This document shows positions 45,932 through 55,432 of a stretch of 64,000 nt of DNA, one piece after another (positions within the stretch are counted from its first letter, which is position 1; each line of letters opens with the position of its first letter). This DNA is from Bacteroidota bacterium (GTDB lineage: Bacteria; Bacteroidota; Bacteroidia; Flavobacteriales_D; Crocinitomicaceae): the NCBI GenBank assembly GCA_006226425.1, contig SBGX01000011.1, forward strand, positions 62,001-126,000, written 5' to 3'. Both the position numbers and the translations under genes were made by a program. Below the pieces are notes generated by a model. It did not search any database, was not told the origin of the DNA, and saw nothing but the letters and a program-made list of their open reading frames with translations.

Positions 45932-47811
45932 ACGTTAGTGCGAGAAAATATGTGATTCTGGCTTTCTTTTTACTGGTTGGAATCATTTATACGATTCGGC
46001 TATTTTATATGCAGATCGTTGATGATAGCTGGTCTCTTCGTGCTCAGGAAATTGCTGAAAAAAGGGTTTTAGTGACACCACCAAGGGGAATTGTCTATGA
46101 TCGAAGTGGAAAGAAAATAGTCACGAACAGAACTTATTACAACCTCATGATGATCGAGGATGAGATTCGGGACCTGGATACCAATGCCTTTGCCGAATTG
46201 ATTCATTGGACGCCTCAGCAGGTAAAGGATCGTTTTCGGGAAATTGTGAAGGGAGAAGGAACTTATCACAACCCTCATACGGGAAAAACAACCTCTAATT
46301 ATCAGCGGATACGAGCCTATCCTTTTGTGAAGGAACTGACAACCGATGAGATGTCCCGGATCGCGCCATACCTGGAAAATTTTCCGGGATTTTTTGAAGA
46401 GATTACCTCGATGAGAAGTTACCCCTATGCAAATGCGGCCAACATCCTGGGGTATTTGTCGGAAGCAAACCGGGAAGAGATTAAAAAAGATAAGTTCTAT
46501 CGCCCTGGAGACTACATTGGTCGGGCAGGGATTGAACGCTATTATGAAAGTGAATTGCGTGGAGTCAAGGGTGTTCACTATATAGTAACATCTGCATTGA
46601 ACAATGCGATCGAAGCCTATGAGGGAGGGAAGTATGATACCGTTGCAGTTCAGGGACCTGCTTTGAAGCTTGGGGTAGATATGGATCTTCAGGCCTATGG
46701 AGAGCGTTTGATGAACCAAAAAAGAGGTTGTATCGTTGCCATCGAACCAGCTTCCGGAGAGATTCTGAGTTTGGTATCGTCTCCGTCGTTTGACCCGAAT
46801 CTCTTTGTGGGAAGAAGGAATGTAGCAGAGAATTATCCCAAACTATTGGCTGATCCAGATAAGCCTCTGTTTCCGCGGCCACTTGCTTCCGAGTATCCTC
46901 CGGGTTCGATTTTTAAATTGATTCAATCCCTAGTTGCTCTGCAGGAAGGAGTGATTACCGTAAATACCGGCTTCCCCTGTACGAAAAGCATGGTGGGTTG
47001 TCACAATCACCCAACGGCAACGGATATCAAACGGGCGGTGCAGTACTCTTGTAACCCATACTATTATTATACCATGCGGAAGATTATCCACAAGGGGCGC
47101 AAGAAGAACTTCTATGCGGATGCAGAGGCTGGACTGAACGTATGGGCAGACTACATGAAAAGTTTTGGTTTGGGATATAAATTTGATACGGATATTACTG
47201 GTTTGCGTCCGGGACTGATCCCGAACTCGAAATACTATGACGGCTGGTATGGACACAATACCTGGGCTTTTAGTACGATTCGTTCCATATCGATCGGTCA
47301 GGGAGAGGTCAAGCTGACTCCTTTACAAATGGCAAATGTAGCAGCGATTATCGCGAATCGGGGTTGGTATTACACCCCCCATTTTGTCAAATCTATTGGG
47401 GGAAGAGGCCCGTTGCAGACATACCGGGAGAAACAATATACCAAAGTAGACCAGGTACATTTTGACCCGGTGGTGGAAGGGATGAGAAGGGTGGTAAACG
47501 AAGCTGGAGGTACGGCACGAAGAGCTCGGATCAATGACATTGTTGTTTGTGGAAAGACTGGAACAGCAGAAAACCCACATGGAGCGGATCACTCAATTTT
47601 CATCGCATTTGCTCCAATTGATCAACCAAAAATTGCAATCGCCGTATTCATCGAAAATGCGGGATTCGGAGGAACCTGGGCAGCGCCTATTGCGAGCTTG
47701 ATGATTGAGAAATACCTGAAAGGAGAAATCAGTGATCGCTATAAAGAACAGCGCATCCTGGAGGCCAACCTGCTGCATTTGAAGAAAAAACCGAAGAAGA
47801 AAAAACCATGA
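45928..47811 (+). CDS. mrdA: Penicillin-binding protein 2 (peptidoglycan transpeptidase)
   Basis: A 627-residue protein with one N-terminal membrane segment, a pedestal/dimerisation domain (residues about 40-260) and a transpeptidase domain. Active-site motifs are SIFK (Ser about 327), YSCNP (about 373) and CGKTGTAENPHG (KTG about 542). It cross-links peptidoglycan during elongation and works with the adjacent RodA. It ends in a lysine-rich tail. ATGA overlaps with both neighbours. Confidence 0.96.
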   Translation: MNVSARKYVILAFFLLVGIIYTIRLFYMQIVDDSWSLRAQEIAEKRVLVTPPRGIVYDRSGKKIVTNRTYYNLMMIEDEIRDLDTNAFAELIHWTPQQVKDRFREIVKGEGTYHNPHTGKTTSNYQRIRAYPFVKELTTDEMSRIAPYLENFPGFFEEITSMRSYPYANAANILGYLSEANREEIKKDKFYRPGDYIGRAGIERYYESELRGVKGVHYIVTSALNNAIEAYEGGKYDTVAVQGPALKLGVDMDLQAYGERLMNQKRGCIVAIEPASGEILSLVSSPSFDPNLFVGRRNVAENYPKLLADPDKPLFPRPLASEYPPGSIFKLIQSLVALQEGVITVNTGFPCTKSMVGCHNHPTATDIKRAVQYSCNPYYYYTMRKIIHKGRKKNFYADAEAGLNVWADYMKSFGLGYKFDTDITGLRPGLIPNSKYYDGWYGHNTWAFSTIRSISIGQGEVKLTPLQMANVAAIIANRGWYYTPHFVKSIGGRGPLQTYREKQYTKVDQVHFDPVVEGMRRVVNEAGGTARRARINDIVVCGKTGTAENPHGADHSIFIAFAPIDQPKIAIAVFIENAGFGGTWAAPIASLMIEKYLKGEISDRYKEQRILEANLLHLKKKPKKKKP

Positions 47812-49205
47812 GTCGGAGAGAGTCGGCATCAAGAAATATGGATTGGGCCCTGTTTGCGGTCTTGTTGATGTTCCTGTTAATGGGAACCATCAATGTCTAT
47901 TCGGCAGCCTTTGACCCGGATCATCCACATTTTTTCGATTTTACGCAGAAACATGGGAAGCAGGTCTTATGGGTTTTATTCTCATGCTTTCTTGGGTTTT
48001 TGGTTTTTCTAATTGATGCGAGTATTTACCGAAAGTTCGCAATCCCGATTTATCTTTTCTGCATTGTCTTATTGGTAACCGTGCTATTTATGCCCAGTAT
48101 CAATGGCGCCCGGGCCTGGTTAGGTTGGGGGTCGATGGGGATTCAGCCTGCGGAATTTGCCAAGATAGGAACGGCCATCGCGCTCTCAGGTTACCTGAGT
48201 CGGGTGAATGTTCAGCAACAGAATATTAGAACGGTTTTATTAGCAAATTTTCTGATCATTGGTCCAATGGTCCTCATTCTTTTACAGCCGGATGCCGGAA
48301 CCTTTGTAGTGTTTACCTCATTCCTGTTTGTGATGTACCGGGAGGGAATTACCTACGATCCGATCATCCTGAAATTGGTAAATATCATTCCGGGAGTCAA
48401 GTTCAAAAGTACCTGGGTGGGGAGCCACTTTATTCCCATCCTTTTTGTGATCATCTTTTTGTCTTTGGTCACTTTGTTGATGAGTGACAATACGATTACA
48501 TTTTCCTTCCTTCCGGGGCTCACCATTGCCGGATTCTGGGGGGTGATCCTGTCTTTGTTTATCCTGGCGATCGGAAGTTATTTTCTATTGAAATGGATGA
48601 CTTCCAAAAGGGATCGGAGAAGAGTAACCCTGATCGTACTGATTGGATTTGTCCTGTGTAGTCTGATTACGGTCTCAGTGAACTATGCTTTTCAAGGCCT
48701 GGCCAAGCACCAGAAAGATCGAATTGAATTGTTTTTAGGTCTGAGGGAAGATCCGGACGGAGAGGATTATAACCGAAACAGAGCGATGGCTGCTGTGGGC
48801 TCCGGAGGACTGACGGGAAAAGGCTACATGAACGCGAGTGTGGCCAGTATGGAGTCCAATCACGTTCCTGAAAGTGAAACAGACTTCATTTTCTGTCCTT
48901 ATGCGGAGGAATGGGGTTTTGCGGGTTCTTTTGTTCTGATCGGTCTCTTTATGTTTATGTTGTTCCGGATTGTCCGGATTGCCGAGCGACAGAAATCCCG
49001 CTTTAATAGGGTCTATGCCTATTGTGTGGCGATGATCATGTTCTACCATTTTGCGATCAATATCGGAATGAACATTGGTTTTGCACCAGTCATCGGGATT
49101 CCTCTTCCATTCTTTAGCTATGGAGGGTCTTCGATGATGTCCTTTTCGATGATGATGTTTATCCTGCTGAAGTTGGATAGTCAGCGGAATGATGTGTTAG
49201 TTTAA
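47808..49205 (+). CDS. rodA: RodA peptidoglycan polymerase (SEDS)
   Basis: A 465-residue SEDS protein with about 10-11 membrane segments. NGARAWLGWGSMGIQPAEFAK, the loop VPESETDFIFCPYAEEWGF and IPLPFFSYGGSSMMSF are typical of RodA/FtsW. It polymerises lipid II with its partner PBP2. It ends 9 bases inside the convergent GT4 gene. Confidence 0.95.
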   Translation: MSRRESASRNMDWALFAVLLMFLLMGTINVYSAAFDPDHPHFFDFTQKHGKQVLWVLFSCFLGFLVFLIDASIYRKFAIPIYLFCIVLLVTVLFMPSINGARAWLGWGSMGIQPAEFAKIGTAIALSGYLSRVNVQQQNIRTVLLANFLIIGPMVLILLQPDAGTFVVFTSFLFVMYREGITYDPIILKLVNIIPGVKFKSTWVGSHFIPILFVIIFLSLVTLLMSDNTITFSFLPGLTIAGFWGVILSLFILAIGSYFLLKWMTSKRDRRRVTLIVLIGFVLCSLITVSVNYAFQGLAKHQKDRIELFLGLREDPDGEDYNRNRAMAAVGSGGLTGKGYMNASVASMESNHVPESETDFIFCPYAEEWGFAGSFVLIGLFMFMLFRIVRIAERQKSRFNRVYAYCVAMIMFYHFAINIGMNIGFAPVIGIPLPFFSYGGSSMMSFSMMMFILLKLDSQRNDVLV

Positions 49206-50324
49206 GTGTTTGGAAATGACTTCCCAGACCTCTTTAGCAGCCTGATCCCAGGAGAACAGCTTGCCTCGCTCCAGACTTTTTTTAGCCAGTTCTGTCCGCA
49301 ATTCTTCATTTTCCGAGAGTTGGATCATGGCCTGGGTAATTTCTTCTACCTTGTAAGGATCAACCAGAATTCCAGCATCATCAACCACCTCGGGAAGAGC
49401 GGTTTTGTTTCCTGAAATGATTGGAATTCCACATTTCATGGCTTCAACAAGGGGGATTCCAAAACCTTCGAAATAGGGAACGTAAACAAGTCCAGATGCG
49501 GCAGCACACACACGGGTTAACTCTTCTTGTTCCAATCTTCCGGTGAAGTGAATGTGCTTTTTAACACTTGCGGGAGCTTCCCATGTCAGGCCCTTATGCT
49601 TCCAGAGATTTTCTCCTACGATGACCAGATCGAATGCTGGTTCTGAAAGGACACTTTCGCGGTATTGAGTGTATGCCTGAAGGAGTCGGATGAGGTTTTT
49701 GCGCGGATGAATGGAACCGATGAATAGAAAATAGGATTGACCTTGTGTGTATCGAGTACGGATGTCCCGACAGTTATTTTCCTCTAGTGGCCTGAATTTT
49801 TCGGAAGCACTGTTCCAGATCACGGAAACGTCTTTTTCAGGGACTCCGAAACTTTGGATGATATCTTGTTTCGAATATTCGGAGACGGTGATCAGATGTT
49901 TTGCTTTTCGGGCAAATTTTGGGAAGAAATGATTTAGATATCTGGAGGCAGACCGGGGGAGATCTTTGGGGAAGTGAACGAAGTTAATATCGTGGATCAC
50001 TCCGATCTGAGGAATTTTACTACGTAGAGAAAGATAGCCGTCCGGAGAGAAAAAGAGATCAATTCGATGTTTTTTGATGGCCCGGTAGATGGCAACTTCA
50101 TACCACATGTAGAACAAAACAGGATGTCGGGCGGGTGGACCTAAAACAATTGGTTTAACATGATCCGCAAAGACAAAATCCGGATCGTAGGGTCGATCGA
50201 AGAAAAAATAGAACTCATGTTCCGGATGATTCTGCACCAGGCGTTTGCAAATCTCATAGGTGTACCATCCGAAACCTTCCAAACGACCTTTCAACAAAAA
50301 GCGGGTATTGATCGCAATGCGCAT
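49197..50324 (-). CDS. GT4-family glycosyltransferase
   Basis: A 375-residue GT-B enzyme. The N-terminal half (MRIAINTRFLLKGRLEGFGW) and the C-terminal half (FLFIGSIHPRKNLIRLLQAY, then PYFEGFGIPLVEAMKCGIPI, with the EX7E-like motif) fit GT4. It should add a sugar from a nucleotide donor to LPS or another surface glycan; donor and acceptor are unknown. It is tail-to-tail with rodA, overlapping by 9 bases. Confidence 0.92.
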   Translation of the reverse strand: MRIAINTRFLLKGRLEGFGWYTYEICKRLVQNHPEHEFYFFFDRPYDPDFVFADHVKPIVLGPPARHPVLFYMWYEVAIYRAIKKHRIDLFFSPDGYLSLRSKIPQIGVIHDINFVHFPKDLPRSASRYLNHFFPKFARKAKHLITVSEYSKQDIIQSFGVPEKDVSVIWNSASEKFRPLEENNCRDIRTRYTQGQSYFLFIGSIHPRKNLIRLLQAYTQYRESVLSEPAFDLVIVGENLWKHKGLTWEAPASVKKHIHFTGRLEQEELTRVCAAASGLVYVPYFEGFGIPLVEAMKCGIPIISGNKTALPEVVDDAGILVDPYKVEEITQAMIQLSENEELRTELAKKSLERGKLFSWDQAAKEVWEVISKHLN

Positions 50325-50375
50325 AGAACGAAGGTACGAAATTCAACCTTCTTTTGAGGAGTTGACAGAAAACAA

Positions 50376-50404
50376 AAAACCACCCATCACAGACGAGTGG
50401 TTTT
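50376..50404 (-). terminator. Intrinsic terminator after the 122-residue exported protein
   Basis: On the minus strand AAAACCAC and GTGGTTTT, extended inward by two pairs (one G-T), form a stem of about 10 with a T-run behind it (TTTTTTG). It lies 22 bases after the stop at 50426. Confidence 0.7.
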
Positions 50405-50425
50405 CAAAAATACCTTGGCTAAAAC

Positions 50426-50794
50426 TTATTGTGCAATGACAATAGGCCCGGCACAGTCTACCTGATAAGCCGATCCCTGACAATCCACATACACCGTTGC
50501 AACATGGTAAATTACCTGAATACAAGCCTGATTTGGTGGGCAATTTGGCTTGGCATATACCTCAACTTTGAATCCGGCATAATTTGGATTTGGACGTGTA
50601 AAAACGTCACAATACAGATTCAAGGTTGCATACGAAACCAACTCATAATTGCTTGGCAGATTCAGATTCTCCAAACACGGACGAGCGGCAGCTTCAGCGC
50701 GGTGAATAGCGCGCCCTTCAATGTCGTTCGATTGTGCTTGTACCGATAAACTTAATGCAACTGTGGCGATTAGGCCGAAAAGTAGTTTTTTCAT
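50426..50794 (-). CDS. Small exported Cys-containing protein, unknown
   Basis: A 122-residue protein with signal peptide (about 1-20, ending SVQAQ). The mature part has six cysteines (RPCLEN, LYCDV, PNCPPNQACI, VDCQGS, VDCAGP), probably paired as disulfides in the periplasm or outside. No family recognised. It has its own promoter box upstream and its own terminator, so it is a single-gene unit, which fits a secreted or stress-related small protein. Confidence 0.72.
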   Translation of the reverse strand: MKKLLFGLIATVALSLSVQAQSNDIEGRAIHRAEAAARPCLENLNLPSNYELVSYATLNLYCDVFTRPNPNYAGFKVEVYAKPNCPPNQACIQVIYHVATVYVDCQGSAYQVDCAGPIVIAQ

Positions 50795-50819
50795 AATAAT
50801 AGTATTTAAAGTTCGAAAG

Positions 50820-50827
50820 CAAATATA
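50820..50827 (-). promoter_or_regulatory. -7 promoter box of the small exported protein gene
   Basis: On the minus strand this reads TATATTTG, an exact TAnnTTTG match, 25 bases before the ATG at 50794. No -33 TTG at usual spacing. Confidence 0.5.
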
Positions 50828-50928
50828 GCATTATTTCTGGAACTCCATCCTTTTTTTAATATATGAGTCATTGATAATCATCTAATTATAGAAAAATTAA
50901 TCGTAACTTATAAAGAAAGCAGGAGCGG

Positions 50929-51285
50929 ATGAAACAGAGCCTTCTAGGTGTAAAAGGGGAGCAAATCGCGGCAGCATATTTGACTCAGGAGAAATCCTTT
51001 GTCATATTGGAGCGAAACTATCGCTTCGGTCACCTGGAAGTTGATTTGATCTGCCAGGATAGGGATTACCTGGTGATTGTAGAGGTCAAGACAAGAGATT
51101 ATACCTCACTGATTCATCCCCGGGAAGCCGTAAATGCACAAAAGCAGAGGCAATTGATCCGGGCAGCGAACGCATATATTGAATCCCGGGACCTGGACCA
51201 GGAAGTTCGTTTTGATGTCGTTTCCATCCGCTTTTGTCAACCTTCTTTTCAGGTAGATCATCTGGAGGATGCCTTTGGCCCCTAG
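50929..51285 (+). CDS. yraN: YraN/UPF0102-family nuclease-like protein
   Basis: A 118-residue protein with the Holliday-junction-resolvase-like fold of UPF0102: GVKGEQIAAAYL, ILERNYRFGHLEVDLICQD, and IVEVKTRDY (the EVK motif of PD-(D/E)XK). DNA cleavage is suggested but not established for the family. Its TAG stop shares the tetranucleotide CTAG at 51282-51285 with the convergent GT9 gene. Confidence 0.9.
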   Translation: MKQSLLGVKGEQIAAAYLTQEKSFVILERNYRFGHLEVDLICQDRDYLVIVEVKTRDYTSLIHPREAVNAQKQRQLIRAANAYIESRDLDQEVRFDVVSIRFCQPSFQVDHLEDAFGP

Positions 51286-52514
51286 CGGCAAACAAAACCA
51301 AGAATAGGAAAATCTTTTTGAGGCAGATTGTCTGATTGGTAGAGGATGTGTTCAAACGTTGCTGCCTCCGTATGCTGTCCGGAGAGGACGTTACTGACCA
51401 ATTGTCTCACTTCCTGTACTTCAATAAGCTTCATACACTCGTTGTGTCCCTTACATGGAGGAACTTCGAATTCATGGACACAGGGGCTACAGTAAACATT
51501 TTTGTAGATGGGATAACAATGAGGGTGATAGCCATATTGCTGTGGTGAGCAGGGACCAAACAGGGCGACCGTTTTGGTACGACTGGCAAAACCAATGTGC
51601 ATCGGGCCAGTATCATTCGTGATTAACAAAGATGCATGCTGAATCAAACGAATTAATTCTGGGATGGAGGTTTTTCCGGCGAGGTTGACGAGCCGTTCAT
51701 GAGGTGGACAGGAGTTCAAAACCGTCAGGACTCTGGCCTCTTCACTTTTCGAACCGATGAGGGCAATTTTATATTCCGGGTGATCTTGAACGAGCTGTTG
51801 AATTAACTGGGCAAATTGCTTTTCCGGCCAGGCTCTCTCCTCGCGCAAATCAGAAGCGTTGACGTTGACAATGATCAGTTTGTCCCGTTCAAGTTCGTGC
51901 GCTTGTGCGCTCCCATGAAGTTCAGAAAGCTGACGAATGGAGGATGTTTCATCAGAAAGTGCCCGGAACATTTGGAGATAGACCTCTGAAATAGGCGCTT
52001 TGGTATTGAAAAACATCATGTGCGTGTATAAACCCATCCGGTAATGACTTGAGCGCAGATAGAAACCGATGCGGTTGGTTGCCAGACTTAACGTCGCGAT
52101 GATGCTACTGAAGTTTGAATAAATTTCAAGATCCAGGTACAGATCAGGACGCTTCTTCCAAAATGAAAAAACAAGGCTGATACAGGATCCCAACATGGGG
52201 AAAAATGCATGGTCTTTGAGCACGAATAGTTCATCGACGAGTCCACAAGATTCCACAATTGGGCGGTTAGCCTGACTCGTCACAAAGACGAGTTGGGCAT
52301 CCGGATATTGTTTGCGTAGTGATTGCAAGAGGGGAGTTGCCTGAATAATGCTTCCCATTCCTTTGAACTTGCAAATGACAATTCGCTGGTACGGGCGATT
52401 CAGACGGTGATCGATTCTCAGAATTTTTCCTACTAGTCGAACCACGGCATTGAGCAGAAGAGCCGAAAATCTTCCCAAATATTTGTCGATCCAGATGAGT
52501 TTACTCGTATTCAT
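51282..52514 (-). CDS. GT9-family (heptosyltransferase-like) glycosyltransferase
   Basis: A 410-residue protein; I prefer the start MNTSKLIW (52514) over an ATG 27 bases upstream, because it reduces the overlap with the preceding gene from 41 to 14 bases. GT9 features: ICKFKGMGSIIQATPLLQSL at the N-terminal nucleotide-sugar fold, and LITNDTGPMHIGFASRTKTV with ALFGPCSPQQYG in the C-terminal half; VHEFEVPPCKGHNECMKLI is a typical late Cys-bearing motif. It probably adds a heptose or similar sugar to LPS core, in keeping with rfaE2 elsewhere in the window. Confidence 0.9.
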   Translation of the reverse strand: MNTSKLIWIDKYLGRFSALLLNAVVRLVGKILRIDHRLNRPYQRIVICKFKGMGSIIQATPLLQSLRKQYPDAQLVFVTSQANRPIVESCGLVDELFVLKDHAFFPMLGSCISLVFSFWKKRPDLYLDLEIYSNFSSIIATLSLATNRIGFYLRSSHYRMGLYTHMMFFNTKAPISEVYLQMFRALSDETSSIRQLSELHGSAQAHELERDKLIIVNVNASDLREERAWPEKQFAQLIQQLVQDHPEYKIALIGSKSEEARVLTVLNSCPPHERLVNLAGKTSIPELIRLIQHASLLITNDTGPMHIGFASRTKTVALFGPCSPQQYGYHPHCYPIYKNVYCSPCVHEFEVPPCKGHNECMKLIEVQEVRQLVSNVLSGQHTEAATFEHILYQSDNLPQKDFPILGFVCR

Positions 52515-55326
52515 GAATGACTTTTTGGTACCGGAAAACACCCGATTGACAAGAAACCGTTTTTCCGGAAGGTCTTGTTAATCGGAGGAGGTATGGTTCA
52601 CGGTAACTAAGATAGTGTACAAATGCTGGTAGGGCATAAACGTTCTTTCCTGGTTGCACCCAAAATGAAAAAGAGCCTAGAAAGGTGCTATCAGCTTGAG
52701 AGATCATTTCGACCTGAATTTCTTCTTTGGTCCCCTGTTCGGTACCTTCCAATTTTAGAAAATGGGTATTCCCAGAGGGGGTAATGAAAAGCTCGTTTTC
52801 AAGCCCTTGAATTTTGTTGTTTTTCAAACTACCTGACTTCTGGCAAAGCATTTGTAGATGCTCTCTCCAAAGGACAGGAAGCGCTCCCATAGCAATCTGT
52901 GCCGGACGATGAGAAATGCTGTCTTCTGGAAGTTCACACTTCGGTTTAGGGTGGGATTTATGAATCCATACACAATGCTTTCCGATTAGTTTGAATGGTT
53001 TATATTCTTCGTGAAGGTAAGCGCTGAGGAGATAATACCGGAGTGTATTCGGAACCCCATCGGTGGCATCCCAGAAAACGCCGTCTTCCTGATGACGGTA
53101 GAGGAGGTAAGGGAGTTGGTATTTTCGAAAACCGATGATTTGTTTCGCCTGGAGAAATTCGTCATGGCTATTTTGAAGCGGCTGACAAAAAATAGAGGGA
53201 ACTTTTCGCTGCGTATAATAATACAGCATGGGCGTATTGCTAAAGTCAATAAAACTGGCTTCTGGACTCAGATGTTGCGCGAAAAATTCCTGAAAAGGCC
53301 TGACCTCCTGAGCCATAAAAGCATCATTCCAAAGGGTTCGTTGGAGTTTGTCCTTCACGGAAGGAATTGCTTTGACCTGTTGGATTCCGGTGAGTAGTTT
53401 GCTTTGCTCATTCCATCCATTGTTGAGGTCTTTTAGCCCCACTAAAAACAAGCTGCCTAGCAGACAGAAACCAACAGAAACCAGGCGAACAAAGCGTTTT
53501 GTTCGAAGCGGGAAATAGAGATAGAGAAAGAGGGTAATGATGGGGTAAATGAAGGCGGAGATATAACTTTCACTGCCTTCCACAAAACTGTGACGAACCA
53601 GTCCACGCTGTGCATTCAGCAGATAGAAAAAAATCATGAAGTGGAGGCAGATACTGATAAAAGGCCACTTTTTCAGGCTTCCAGAACGATGGTGTTGGTA
53701 CAAATGATATAAGCCCATCAGAACAACGCTAAAAGGAAGAATGAAATAGTGTAAATAGTAATAGCGGTCATGGTGATAGCTTACATCCAGCCAACCGTGA
53801 TTTTGTGCTCCGGAAAAGTAGTGATAAACCTGTGCTAGATTCGTACCCAGGGAAACGCCCTGGATAGCTGCCATGATGATCAGGGTCAGGATGAATCCGG
53901 ATAAAATAACGATGCAGGGAATGAGGATTTTTGGCCAGGAAAGCCGTCCTTTCTGAATGACGATGAAAGTGAACAGACAGGCACCACCACCAGCTACCAG
54001 GAAATCCATTTTCCAGAGGGCAATGAACAGTCCCAACAGTACCAGTTTCCAGTAATTCCAGGACTTCTCCGGGTTTTGATAGAGCTGAAATAGTGCAAAC
54101 ACGAGCAGCAGACTAACCGCATAGGTGCTGGAGAAAAGGATTTGATGGAAAGGGAGGAGCAAACAGATCAATAAAGCAAATGCCCAGTTTCCGAACAAAC
54201 GAAGGAGCAAAAAGTACAGGATCGCTAAAGGAATGAGCGCTTCCAGAAAATCGTAGGCCGCAAATGAAAGAGCGCTGTCATAGCCGTTGAGCAAAGTGTA
54301 TAGGATTCCCTGGTAGAGATCATGAAGTAGATGTGATCCAAAGAAATCGACGAAAGGAACTTCGCCATGAGCGAACATTCGCATGACACCGTTGGCTTGA
54401 TTGGCGTATTCAAACATTTCCGTATGCTGTGGAATTTGAAACAGCTGATACGCAGACCATGAACAAACAAAAAGGGCTACTGGTGCAAATTGTTTAGAGA
54501 GTAAATTCCGGATATTAAAGTGAGCACGTTTAAAGTCTTCCTGCCCTTTGAAACAATCTCTAAGAATCAGTGAAATCACTGCCAGGAGTAGAGTCAGGGC
54601 CACTGCAGGATAACTGAGCCAGGACCATTCATGTTGCTTGGCTACGAGGAAAATTTCGCTTCCGAGGGGATAGATAAGAGGAATTAACACCACCTTGCGA
54701 AGTCTGAAGACCCACAAATACGTTTGTTTGTTCAGGTAGAAAAGGAGAAAAAACAGGATAGAGGCAAGATTCCAAATGGTGTAAAAATCAATGAGGCGTG
54801 CTTTTCCGGACAGGCTGAGTAAAGTAACAATTAGATAACTGGCACTAAATCCGTAACTATAGGCCAGGAGGTACAGCTTTTGGTTGGTGTTTGGAATTTT
54901 TTGGGCAGCCAGACGGATGATCAGATGGATGCCAGGAATGAGTGCCAAACAAAAGAGGACTTTCAGGGCAGGAAAGGAATCAACCTCCATGAGTTGAAAA
55001 AGCAGAAGCGGAATCCCAAAGTAAGAGAGTCCTCCGAGCCATTTTATTTCAGGGAGTTCTTTCAGGTGATGACGCCATTTTCCAAGCAAAAACAGTAGGC
55101 CGGAAAATAAAAGAATAAAAGTCCCGAGAGCCCTGTAATAGAGAGATACACGTTTGGAAATACTATAATTGTTAGTTGTGGCGACGCTGACGGTTCCCTC
55201 AAAATGATTGTATTCGAAGGAATAAGAAGCAAAAATCCAGTAAACAATTCCCAATGCTGCAAACAGGCTTATCCCCATAAGATATGGGCCAGGTTTCAGG
55301 GATGGGGCTAGATTATTTCGGAACAT
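52501..55326 (-). CDS. Large integral membrane protein, glycosyltransferase-like
   Basis: A 941-residue protein. The N-terminal 650 residues contain about 16 membrane segments; the C-terminal 290 are soluble, with a late beta-rich region (KNVYALPAFVHYLSYREPYL). The layout of many segments plus a soluble tail recalls GT-C type glycosyltransferases or O-antigen ligase-like proteins, but I see no decisive motif. It precedes the GT9 gene with a 14-base overlap, so a role in the same glycan pathway is likely. Confidence 0.72.
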   Translation of the reverse strand: MFRNNLAPSLKPGPYLMGISLFAALGIVYWIFASYSFEYNHFEGTVSVATTNNYSISKRVSLYYRALGTFILLFSGLLFLLGKWRHHLKELPEIKWLGGLSYFGIPLLLFQLMEVDSFPALKVLFCLALIPGIHLIIRLAAQKIPNTNQKLYLLAYSYGFSASYLIVTLLSLSGKARLIDFYTIWNLASILFFLLFYLNKQTYLWVFRLRKVVLIPLIYPLGSEIFLVAKQHEWSWLSYPAVALTLLLAVISLILRDCFKGQEDFKRAHFNIRNLLSKQFAPVALFVCSWSAYQLFQIPQHTEMFEYANQANGVMRMFAHGEVPFVDFFGSHLLHDLYQGILYTLLNGYDSALSFAAYDFLEALIPLAILYFLLLRLFGNWAFALLICLLLPFHQILFSSTYAVSLLLVFALFQLYQNPEKSWNYWKLVLLGLFIALWKMDFLVAGGGACLFTFIVIQKGRLSWPKILIPCIVILSGFILTLIIMAAIQGVSLGTNLAQVYHYFSGAQNHGWLDVSYHHDRYYYLHYFILPFSVVLMGLYHLYQHHRSGSLKKWPFISICLHFMIFFYLLNAQRGLVRHSFVEGSESYISAFIYPIITLFLYLYFPLRTKRFVRLVSVGFCLLGSLFLVGLKDLNNGWNEQSKLLTGIQQVKAIPSVKDKLQRTLWNDAFMAQEVRPFQEFFAQHLSPEASFIDFSNTPMLYYYTQRKVPSIFCQPLQNSHDEFLQAKQIIGFRKYQLPYLLYRHQEDGVFWDATDGVPNTLRYYLLSAYLHEEYKPFKLIGKHCVWIHKSHPKPKCELPEDSISHRPAQIAMGALPVLWREHLQMLCQKSGSLKNNKIQGLENELFITPSGNTHFLKLEGTEQGTKEEIQVEMISQADSTFLGSFSFWVQPGKNVYALPAFVHYLSYREPYLLRLTRPSGKTVSCQSGVFRYQKVIHEYE

Positions 55327-55400
55327 GCTTGATTTTTCGAACCGCGTACTTGGTTAGCCGAAGTTAATCAAATTAAGTCTTTTATACCCTTCATAGCGTG

Positions 55401-55428
55401 TTGAAATTGAAAAAACTGACTAATTTTA
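55401..55428 (+). promoter_or_regulatory. Probable promoter of holB
   Basis: TTG at 55401-55403 and TAATTTTA at 55421-55428, spacing 17, match TTG-N17-23-TAnnTTTG with one mismatch. The GTG start at 55433 is only 5 bases on, suggesting a leaderless message. Confidence 0.4.
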
Positions 55429-55432
55429 ATGC

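Noticed and set aside
46069-46719. 216-codon leftward frame inside mrdA
   Set aside because: It is antisense to a clear PBP2 with all three active-site motifs, and has no independent support.
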